From Alphaproteobacteria bacterium (lineage in GTDB: Bacteria > Pseudomonadota > Alphaproteobacteria > ATCC43930 > CGMCC-115725): 5,536 nucleotides of DNA. Below are positions 1-4,571 of the stretch, piece after piece. A program made the translations under genes and the position numbers. Location: assembly GCA_030037055.1 (NCBI GenBank), contig JASHRZ010000431.1, forward strand, positions 1 through 5,536, in the 5' to 3' direction. Under the pieces are notes generated by a model. That model ran no database searches, was not told where the DNA came from, and saw only the letters and a program-made list of their open reading frames with translations. Numbering within the stretch: position 1 is the stretch's first letter; each line of letters opens with the position of its first letter.

Positions 1-3
1 CAT
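1..3 (-). CDS. Start codon of a divergent minus-strand gene, possibly cobT (only the first codon is inside the window)
   Basis: The first three bases are CAT, an ATG on the minus strand. Reading towards that ATG on the minus strand gives GATGAGGGAGAGTCC, which contains a purine-rich GAGG/GGGAG stretch 3-8 bases before the start, a reasonable ribosome binding site. Many alphaproteobacteria carry cobT (nicotinate-nucleotide-dimethylbenzimidazole phosphoribosyltransferase), which makes alpha-ribazole phosphate for CobS, divergently next to cobS. The cobT name is therefore inferred only from the neighbour; no residue beyond the start is visible. The ~73 bases between this codon and cobS (4-76) would hold both promoters; I see no convincing -35/-10 pair or operator there. 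Confidence 0.3.
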
Positions 4-76
4 GGACTCTCCCTCATCGCCGGCGCCGCGCCAAGCGAAAACCGCGTTGGTGGCGGAGCGCGGCTTGCGCTAAGAC

Positions 77-865
77 ATGCGCATGGCCGGTCCGCCGCCG
101 CACCGGAGCGATGCCGCCCGCTGGTGGGGCGAGTTCTGCCGCGCCGCGGCCTTCCTGACGCGGCTGCCCCTGACGCCGCCGGCTCAGCAGGCGACGGCGC
201 CGCTGGCGGAATCGAGCTGGGCCTTTCCGCTGGTCGGCCTCGTCATCGGCCTCCTGAGCGGGTTCGCCTATGCGCTCGCCGCCCGGCTCCATCTTCCGCC
301 GCTCGCCGCGGCGCTGATCGCGCTCGGCCTCGGCGTAGGGCTCACCGGTGGGCTGCACGAGGACGGGCTCGCCGACACCGCCGATGCAATCGGCGGCGGC
401 GAGCGCGAGGCGCGGCTTGCCATCATGCGCGACAGCCGCATCGGCAGCTTCGGCGTGCTGGCGCTGATCTTCAGCGTCGGCCTGCGCGCTGCTTCCCTCG
501 CCGGCATCGGCGCCGCCGGCGGCGTCATCGCCGCGCTGATCGCCGCCCATGCGGTGGGGCGGGGCTTCCTGCCGCTGATGCTGCGCGCGCTCGAGCCGGC
601 GCGCAGCGACGGGCTTGGCGCCGAGGCCGGCAAGCCTGGGCGGGCGGTCGCCTGGGCCGCCTTCGGGCTCGCCGCGCTGATCGCGCTCTTCGCGCTGGAT
701 TTCCTGCCCGGCCTCAGCGCGCTGATCGCCGCGGCGGCGGCGATGTCGGCGCGTGCCGTCCTTGCCCAGCGCCAGCTCGGCGGCTACACCGGCGATGTGC
801 TGGGCGCGGTCGAGCAAGTCGGCGAGACGGTGGTTCTGCTGGTGGCGGCGGCATGGGCGATGTGA
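77..865 (+). CDS. cobS: Adenosylcobinamide-GDP ribazoletransferase (cobalamin synthase)
   Basis: CobS is an integral inner-membrane enzyme. It joins adenosylcobinamide-GDP to alpha-ribazole or its 5'-phosphate, giving adenosylcobalamin (phosphate) and GMP. The 262-residue protein has the usual family length. Visible family signatures are FLTRLPL (26-32), the acidic metal-binding signature GGLHEDGLADTADAIGG (91-107), IMRDSRIGSFG (116-126), GRGFLPLML (161-169) and GYTGDVLGAVEQVGE (236-250). Hydrophobic Ala/Leu-rich segments lie near 50-90, 127-165, 190-225 and 250-262, as expected for a polytopic protein. The ATG at 77 is followed by another in-frame ATG at 83. Neither has a strong Shine-Dalgarno sequence (GGAG at 55-58 is too far away), so the exact start is uncertain by two codons. 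The gene overlaps the next one by 13 bases, which suggests translational coupling. The long minus-strand frame across it is a GC-bias shadow. Confidence 0.96.
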   Translation: MRMAGPPPHRSDAARWWGEFCRAAAFLTRLPLTPPAQQATAPLAESSWAFPLVGLVIGLLSGFAYALAARLHLPPLAAALIALGLGVGLTGGLHEDGLADTADAIGGGEREARLAIMRDSRIGSFGVLALIFSVGLRAASLAGIGAAGGVIAALIAAHAVGRGFLPLMLRALEPARSDGLGAEAGKPGRAVAWAAFGLAALIALFALDFLPGLSALIAAAAAMSARAVLAQRQLGGYTGDVLGAVEQVGETVVLLVAAAWAM

Positions 866-1491
866 CGCGGTGGTGGTGGGTGCGGCACGCGCCGGTGACG
901 GTCAATGACGGCCGCTGCTACGGCCAGACCGACCATCCCTGCGATGTCAGCGACGCCGCCGCCTTTGCCGGGCTGGCGCGGAAGCTGCCACGCGAAGCAG
1001 TGTGGATCACCAGCCCCTTGCGGCGCACGCATATGACGGCGTCCGGCATCGTCCGCGCCGGCCTGCCCGGCCCGGACCCGATCCCCGGCCCCGGCGTGCT
1101 GGTCGAGCCCGATCTCATCGAGCAGCATTTCGGCGACTGGCAGGGTCTGACCTATGCCGAGCTGGCGCTGCGCAACGGGAATCTCTGGCCGCGTTTCTGG
1201 CTGGGCGCGGCGCATGAGGCGCCGCCCGGCGGCGAGAGCTTTGTTCAGCTCCTAGCGCGCGCCTATCCCGCCATCGAGCGGCTGTCGCGCCTTCATGCCG
1301 GACGCGACATCATCGCGGTCACCCATGGCGGCACCATCCGCGCGGCGCTGGCGCTGGCGCTGGGGCTTACCCCCGACGCTGCGCTGGCGCTCGCCATCGA
1401 CAATCTGTCGCTGACCCGGATCGAGCATTTCCCCGGCGCCAGCGCCGCCCATCCCTGGCGCGTGACCGCGGTCAACCACCCGCCGGCATAG
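853..1491 (+). CDS. cobC: Histidine phosphatase family protein, probable alpha-ribazole phosphatase
   Basis: The 212-residue protein belongs to the phosphoglycerate-mutase-like histidine phosphatases. CobC members remove the 5'-phosphate from alpha-ribazole phosphate or adenosylcobalamin phosphate at the end of nucleotide-loop assembly. The N-terminal motif is RHAP (residues 11-14; phospho-accepting His12) where many relatives have RHG/RHT. SPLRRT (54-59) supplies the second arginine, EQHFGDWQG (90-98) carries the acid/FGxW signature of the CobC/GpmB branch, PPGGES (124-129) is typical of CobC, and THGG (157-160) contains the second catalytic His158. All catalytic positions are present. The ATG at 853 lies within the cobS 3' end (13-base overlap), and a longer reading of this frame upstream is only an antiparallel shadow of cobS. 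The name cobC rests on family signatures plus position after cobS; another small-phosphate-ester substrate is possible. Confidence 0.88.
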   Translation: MGDVTRWWWVRHAPVTVNDGRCYGQTDHPCDVSDAAAFAGLARKLPREAVWITSPLRRTHMTASGIVRAGLPGPDPIPGPGVLVEPDLIEQHFGDWQGLTYAELALRNGNLWPRFWLGAAHEAPPGGESFVQLLARAYPAIERLSRLHAGRDIIAVTHGGTIRAALALALGLTPDAALALAIDNLSLTRIEHFPGASAAHPWRVTAVNHPPA

Positions 1492-1542
1492 GTCTACGTC
1501 TGACCTTGGCCTCGCTGCCTTGTGCGGGCCGGCCTTCGTCCC

Positions 1543-1650
1543 GCGAGTCCGCGCTGGCTGGCGCAGACGATGGACTCCGCCATGCCCTCGCCGTGGAAGA
1601 ATTGCGCGTCGCGCTTCGCCTCGTTCATCGCGTCCGCCGTCCTTGGCGGA
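1543..1650. repeat. Imperfect direct repeat, left copy (pairs with 2285-2401)
   Basis: The two copies start with the same 12 bases, GCGAGTCCGCGC, and share further blocks: GCGCAGACGA, CTCCGCCATGCC, CGCCGT(C/G)GAAGAATT, GCGTCGC, TTCGCCTCG, TCATCGC and GCCGTCCTTGGCG. By eye most positions agree, with several short indels (for example near 1576 and 1635). The repeat is explained by both copies encoding the C-terminus of the same dioxygenase family on the minus strand. Confidence 0.7.
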
Positions 1651-1665
1651 CGCGCGGCCGACGGT
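1543..1665 (-). pseudogene. C-terminal fragment of a Rieske ring-hydroxylating dioxygenase alpha subunit (copy 1)
   Basis: One minus-strand frame here reads AMNEAKRDAQFFHGEGMAE followed by IVCASQRGLAG. This closely parallels AMSEAKSDAEFFDGDGMAE ... VVCAIERGLASG in the larger pseudogene at 2190-2956, and it matches the usual family C-terminus (acidic helix, V-C-x-x-x-QRGL). The match starts with an AKDGG segment near 1660. It ends at about 1543, just before the family's usual NEAF...HFHR tail, so both ends are missing. Relative to copy 2 there is a short deletion between the MAE and VCA segments. No start codon, Rieske domain or catalytic iron ligands are present, so the fragment cannot be functional. 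It lies directly after the cobC stop and reads against it. Confidence 0.6.
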
Positions 1666-1831
1666 GCGGACGAACTGGTGCCGCCGTGCGGACGATTCCG
1701 CGCGATTGCGCTTTCCGCGAAGGCAACCTTACATTGCAGTCGTCCGGCAGCAGGGGTAGCATTGCCGGTGAGCTGCGAGAGGCTCATGAGCTCTTAGGCA
1801 CGGAGTCCGGCGCTGCGCGGAGAGGGCCTTT

Positions 1832-2260
1832 ATGGGCAGCTTGCGCAAGATCGATCACATCGTCGTCCTCATGCTCGAGAACCGGTCGTTCGACTGCATT
1901 CTCGGGCAGCTTTATCCGAAATCCGACCGCTTCCACGGCCTTCAGGGCAACGAGACCAACCCGGACAAGAACGGCGCACCCATTCAAGTGTGGAGCGGCA
2001 CGGGCACCGACCGTCAGCTCATGCAGACGCCCGACCCGGATCCCGGCGAACTCTGGATGGATATGAACCTGCTGATCTCTGGGACGAGCGAGGTCGCCGA
2101 TCCGCGCCCGGAGGCGAGGATAAACGGGCTCGTCCTCGAGTACCTGCAGCAGACCGCCGAGCTGCCGGATCTGGCGCCGGCGATTCCGCTGGCGCCGCGC
2201 CTCAGCGCCGCGTCGAGCGTGCGGTGGAAGTGGACGATGGCGCTCTCGAAACGTTCATAG
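1832..2260 (+). pseudogene. Truncated phosphoesterase (phospholipase C / acid phosphatase family, PF04185 type), N-terminal part only
   Basis: The frame opens with KIDHIVVLMLENRSFD (residues 6-21), the hallmark N-terminus of the phosphoesterase family that includes bacterial phospholipases C and acid phosphatases; E16, N17 and D21 belong to the metal/catalytic centre. GNETNPD (39-45), PDPDPGE (67-73) and INGLVLEYLQQ (97-107, equivalent to the family's 'GFV-DY' segment) follow in the expected order. The ATG at 1832 has a good GGAGAGG ribosome site at 1819-1825. Family members usually exceed 400 residues, but this frame stops at residue 142. From about residue 112 it no longer resembles the family, because the DNA there is the antisense of a dioxygenase C-terminus. 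The downstream metal-binding histidines and aspartates are absent. There is no obvious signal peptide. This is most likely a gene cut by rearrangement; a short non-catalytic product could still be made. Confidence 0.78.
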
Positions 2261-2956
2261 GTGAACGCCTCGTTCGCGCCGCTGGCGAGTCCGCGCTCGA
2301 TCGCGCAGACGACGGCGCGATCCTCCGCCATGCCGTCGCCGTCGAAGAATTCCGCGTCGCTTTTCGCCTCGCTCATCGCCTCCTCGCTGCCGTCCTTGGC
2401 GCGCGCGCAGCTGAGCATTCTCGTGCGGTCGACCGCCAACGGCTCAAGGATCACCAGCTTGGTGCGATGCGACAGGACGACGACGAGGACGTTCGGAAAC
2501 AGGTGATAGACATAAGTGAGCACCCCCTCACCCGGCGCTCGGCCGGCGCCACTTCGGCTAGCTTGCGTATGCGCTGAAAAGGATAGGTCACTCGGCAGTT
2601 GCAGCCGAAGAGGTCGATGATGTAGCGGCAGACGAAGGCCTGGGCGCATCGCCTGTCCGCGAGCTGCATGCCGCGGTGGCGGCAGGCGTTGCGGAAGGCG
2701 CCATCGGCCCGCGAACGGCGATGATCGACGTGCCGGCTCGCGCGCGACATAGGAGCTATTCTCCGGCAGTGCCGCCGAGGGTCAGAACGGCGTCGGGAAC
2801 CGGTGGAACGCGCGCTCGATCTCGGCGGCAAGGCGCTCCTGCGAGCGGTAATTCGCACGGGCTCGCGCCACATCTCCTCGCCGAGAGCGGTGGTGCCGTG
2901 CGCGATGTGATCCAGCACCCGCTGGGCCACGGATTGATGTCCATCGCTTTCGCCAT
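2190..2956 (-). pseudogene. Degraded Rieske [2Fe-2S] aromatic ring-hydroxylating dioxygenase alpha subunit (copy 2)
   Basis: Read on the minus strand in shifting frames, the remnant follows the order of one family. It starts with MAKAMDINP (from 2956), then VAQRVLDHIAHGTTALGEE, then NYRSQERLAAEIERAFHRFP. A TGA follows where the frame otherwise continues as PSAALPENSSYVARE. Next come SIIAVRGP, GAFRNACRHRGMQL (first Rieske C-x-H at about 2684-2670) and AFVCRY (to about 2622). The second Rieske C-x-x-H is broken here: the histidine is missing and the text jumps to FGCNCRVTYPFQRI of the catalytic domain. After one more shift it runs EGVLTYVYHLFPNVLVVVLS (from about 2530), the acidic segment, VVCAIERGLASGANEAF and FESAIVHFHRTLDAAL (to about 2200). 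I count at least five frame changes, one nonsense codon and one internal deletion that removes the region expected to hold the 2-His-1-carboxylate iron site. Intact relatives use a reductase to hydroxylate or demethylate aromatic or quaternary-amine substrates; the original substrate cannot be told. Confidence 0.82.
2285..2401. repeat. Imperfect direct repeat, right copy (pairs with 1543-1650)
   Basis: This is the second copy of the repeat described at 1543-1650, in the same orientation and about 740 bases away. It lies inside the larger dioxygenase pseudogene and covers the segment from the acidic helix to the QRGL-like motif. The phosphoesterase 5' fragment lies between the two copies. Confidence 0.7.
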
Positions 2957-3022
2957 GGCGCTTTCCTCCCGCCGCCGCGGCCTCCATTTTGCGCGCGCGG
3001 GCGACCGGCAAGCGCGACCTGC

Positions 3023-3058
3023 CCGGCGGCCTGGCGGCGGGGAGCCGCCGGCCGCCGG
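3023..3058 (-). terminator. Strong GC-rich hairpin immediately after the 47-codon minus-strand frame
   Basis: GGCGGC (3033-3038) pairs with GCCGCC (3044-3049) around a five-base loop. GGCGGC (3025-3030) pairs with GCCGCC (3051-3056), and CC (3023-3024) pairs with GG (3057-3058). This gives about 14 base pairs interrupted by a small bulge. On the minus strand the stem begins four bases after the TAA at 3065-3063. No T-tract follows on either strand, so it is not a canonical intrinsic terminator. It could act as a 3' end stabiliser or Rho-assisted terminator, or simply reflect a GC-rich low-complexity stretch. Confidence 0.35.
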
Positions 3059-3062
3059 AGCT

Positions 3063-3206
3063 TTACGGCCGAACCAGGTAGACGATTAACACCGCGACGC
3101 CGCCGGCGACCAGCGTATAGGTAAAAGTCGGCGTCGTGCCGCACTGCAGGAATATCTGATCGAGAAGCGAGCACACGAGCTGCCTCCATGTCATCGGTGC
3201 AGCCAT
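3063..3206 (-). CDS. Possible small single-pass membrane protein (47 aa), unknown function
   Basis: On the minus strand an ATG at 3206 opens a 47-codon frame ending in TAA at 3065-3063; it begins MAAPMTWRQLVCSLLDQIF. The second half carries one clear hydrophobic segment, FTYTLVAGGVAVLIVYLV (29-46), followed by a terminal Arg-Pro. This gives a soluble or amphipathic head with two cysteines and a C-terminal tail anchor. A second Met at residue 5 is an alternative start. No good Shine-Dalgarno sequence precedes either start. In favour of a real gene are the compact membrane segment, codon choice not unlike the neighbourhood, and a hairpin just beyond the stop. Against it are the short length, the weak start and the decayed surroundings. 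I do not recognise the family. Confidence 0.38.
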   Translation of the reverse strand: MAAPMTWRQLVCSLLDQIFLQCGTTPTFTYTLVAGGVAVLIVYLVRP

Positions 3207-3264
3207 CGCGCAGTCTATGTCTCTGGCGCTGAATCTCGGGATGGCAAAAAACGGACCCCAAGGG

Positions 3265-3292
3265 AAATCGCCGGTGATTTGCGCGATTTTTT
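3265..3292 (+). terminator. Weak intrinsic-terminator-like hairpin with T-run
   Basis: AAATCGC (3265-3271) can pair with GCGATTT (3283-3289) around an 11-base loop, and the stem runs into six T residues (3287-3292) on the plus strand. The stem is short and AT-containing, so termination efficiency is uncertain. No intact plus-strand gene lies directly upstream; it might insulate the 3445 module from read-through out of the phosphoesterase remnant. Confidence 0.3.
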
Positions 3293-3391
3293 AGCCGTCA
3301 GCTATCAGCCCTCAGCTGTCGGCCATCGGCGGCTCGGAACCGACGACTGATAACTGACGGCTGATTACCGGCTGATAGTTGACGGCCGACG
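3293..3391. repeat. Palindromic intergenic repeat cluster built from a CAGCTATCAGCCGTCAG-like unit
   Basis: The outer arms GCCGTCAGCTATCAGCC (3294-3310) and GGCTGATAGTTGACGGC (3370-3386) are inverted complements at 16 of 17 positions. Between them lie further degenerate copies in both orientations: CCCTCAGCTGTCGGCC (3309-3324) and GACTGATAACTGACGGCTGAT (3345-3365). The whole could fold as a long hairpin or cruciform. It contains no open frame and resembles the extragenic palindromic elements common between bacterial genes. It separates the minus-strand small frame from the plus-strand 3445 module. Confidence 0.6.
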
Positions 3392-3432
3392 GCTCAATTC
3401 CGGCCCCATGTATAGGTGGCCGCAAGACTGCA

Positions 3433-3438
3433 TATACT
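3433..3438 (+). promoter_or_regulatory. Possible -10 element (TATACT) for a leaderless transcript of the 3445 gene
   Basis: TATACT matches TATAAT at five of six positions and lies six bases before the ATG at 3445. Transcription would start at or very near the ATG, which would make the mRNA leaderless. This fits the absence of a Shine-Dalgarno sequence and the in-frame TAA at 3442-3444 that blocks any earlier start. No good -35 hexamer is seen about 17 bases upstream, so the call is weak. Confidence 0.3.
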
Positions 3439-3444
3439 GGCTAA

Positions 3445-3741
3445 ATGGTTGAAGAAGTTTCGAACGACTCTGGCGCCGCGGGAAACGAGGCGGCTCAAAT
3501 ACGTGAACTGGTCAAGCAAGCCGCCGAACCGGAAGGCTTCCGCCTTTTCGAATTGAATTTCGGCGAGGGTTCCTCGGGCTCCGGCCATTGGATTTCTTTC
3601 ATCCTTGATCCTGCCTATCCGACGACCGGCCCGAGCATCGAGGCCCTTATGCATCTCGGCCGCAAGGTTAAATCGACGCTTTTTGAACACCACATAAGGC
3701 GCGTCCCCTAAGTTCGCTTTGAAGCCAGACGAGAGGCCTGA
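3445..3741 (+). pseudogene. Small uncharacterised protein, first gene of a HEPN-linked pair, probably shortened by a premature stop
   Basis: An open frame of 88 codons runs from the ATG at 3445 to TAA at 3709-3711. The first ~25 residues are polar; the core reads PEGFRLFELNFGEGSSGSG, WISFILDPAYPTTGPSIEAL and KVKSTLFEHHIRRVP. Beyond the TAA the same frame continues VRFEARREA to a TGA at 3739-3741. Small proteins I recall with this layout (an acidic Ser/Gly-rich turn, a hydrophobic strand, then an aromatic 'PY-VRF' end) keep a tyrosine at the stop position. That suggests a TAT/TAC to TAA change removing about ten residues. Twelve bases separate the TGA from the HEPN-like start at 3754, so the two formed an operon, a toxin-antitoxin-like arrangement. 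No nucleotidyltransferase (MNT) signature with paired aspartates is seen. The 88-residue product may still be made and may even be functional. Confidence 0.55.
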
Positions 3742-3753
3742 GGGTCATAGACC

Positions 3754-4319
3754 TTGGCCTTATCCGAAGTTCGCTTGGCTCAAGCCAAGCACCTTGCTTC
3801 CCGCGAACCAAAGAGGCCACGCCAAGCTAGCTTACGCCGCGCAGTATCGGCTGCTTACCATGCTCTCTACCACCTCCTCGTCGCGGCAGGGTCGCACGCC
3901 ATGGCGCCTGCCAAGCCCGTTGGTTTGCGGGACGGTGCGCGCTTGCGCATGCCGAGATGAAGAGGGTGTGCCAGAGTTTCGACAGGGGAATATCAATTTC
4001 CTCCGGCATCCAAGACTTGGTAAGCCGACCCTTGTCGCAAGACTTTGCCGTCATCGCTGATGCGTTTGTGGAACTTCAGGAGGCTCGCCATGCGGCGGAT
4101 TACGGTCCTTCGGATTTTTTCACGAGACCGGACGTGCCCGCCATGATCGCGCTTGTGGATCAAGCGTTCATCGTGTGGAGAGCGGTGAAGGATACGCCGA
4201 ATGCAAGCCTGTCCCTCGTTGCTATTCGAGAGGAAATGGCGCTCTCATGCCTGATGGTTGCCGGCAGCGTTATCGAGGTGTCGCGCGCCGCCTTCGATGA
4301 TCGGCCGCCATCCCGCTGA
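3754..4319 (+). pseudogene. HEPN-domain (UPF0332-like) protein broken by a frameshift
   Basis: The first part (frame from TTG 3754) reads LAQAKHLASREPKRPRQASL, then RRAVSAAYHALYHLLVAAG, then PVGLRD. This is the typical helical start of small HEPN proteins, with the (A/S)xxYYALFHLL-type helix. Near 3930-3936 the frame must move by one lost base (or two gained): the first frame stops at 3958-3960, while ALAHAEMKRVCQSF, DLVSRPLSQDFAVIADAFVE, LQEARHAADYG and FFTRPDVPAM continue in the other frame to TGA at 4317-4319. The RHxADY motif near 4083-4110 is where HEPN proteins place the conserved polar/RNase residues. The start is TTG with GAGGG at 3740-3744, or an ancestral ATG now mutated. Many HEPN proteins act as ribonuclease toxins with a small partner gene; that role here is inference. 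The last ~30 residues look less family-like. Confidence 0.65.
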
Positions 4320-4364
4320 CCCCGTGACTGCGCGCCGTTTCCTCCGCTCCCTGGCATCTTGCCG

Positions 4365-4566
4365 CCAGACGTGCTAGCCTGCGTCTTGCAACGAGACAGG
4401 GAAGGCCGGTGCGATGCCGGCGCTGCCCCCGCAACTGTAAGCGGCGAGATCGTGGCGAAAAGCCACTGGCGGGCGCGAGCCTGCCGGGAAGGCGCCGCGG
4501 TCGACGACCCCGAGCCAGGAGACCTCCTCGTTGCGCCCTTGCAACCGATGATCCTCGGGCGGAGGA
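4365..4566 (+). ncRNA. Cobalamin (AdoCbl-type) riboswitch in the cobU leader
   Basis: The conserved aptamer landmarks occur in order: GGGAA (4399-4403), the GCCGG..CCGGC stem (about 4405-4420), GCTGCCCCCGCAACTGTAAG (4422-4441), hairpin GTGGC/GCCAC (4452-4466) continuing into CACTGG, CGGGAAGGC (4485-4493), and the B12 box AGCCAGGAGACC (4513-4524). A further stem-loop, GTTGC (4530-4534)/GCAAC (4541-4545) with loop GCCCTT, fits the P13 position that forms the kissing interaction. It is followed by a ribosome-site-masking hairpin at 4552-4566. Ligand binding is therefore expected to block translation of cobU and so the cobU-cobW unit. The 5' edge is approximate because the promoter could not be placed. 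The open frame spanning this RNA is not coding. Confidence 0.94.
4552..4566 (+). promoter_or_regulatory. Shine-Dalgarno-sequestering hairpin (expression platform)
   Basis: TCCTC (4552-4556) pairs with GAGGA (4562-4566) around GGGCG, burying the GGAGG ribosome site (4561-4565) of cobU. A second anti-SD stretch, CCTCCTC at 4523-4529, overlaps the end of the B12 box and could compete for the same GGAGG. No T-run follows the hairpin, which argues for translational rather than transcriptional control. Confidence 0.65.
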
Positions 4567-4571
4567 ACGTC

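Noticed and set aside
14..817. 267-codon minus-strand open frame opposite cobS
   Set aside because: It is Arg/Gln/Ala-rich low-complexity sequence with no domain signature and lies exactly opposite a clear cobS; it is typical of GC-rich antisense shadows.
1706..1734. TTGCGC-17-TTACAT as a promoter for the phosphoesterase fragment
   Set aside because: Only three of six bases match in each hexamer, which is not better than chance in this region.
2676..3089. 137-codon plus-strand open frame
   Set aside because: It is antisense to the Rieske dioxygenase remnant and the downstream GC hairpin, with Arg/Ala/Gly-rich shadow composition.
3293..3391. CRISPR-like array
   Set aside because: The units are inverted and degenerate with no regular spacers of constant length.
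3445..3711. MNT-type nucleotidyltransferase antitoxin
   Set aside because: The GEGSSGSG stretch superficially resembles the GSxxRG loop, but the paired aspartates and the rest of the fold signature are missing.
4359..4571. N-terminal extension of cobU through the riboswitch
   Set aside because: The translated extension is only conserved riboswitch RNA; GGAGG plus TTG at 4572 gives the normal family length.
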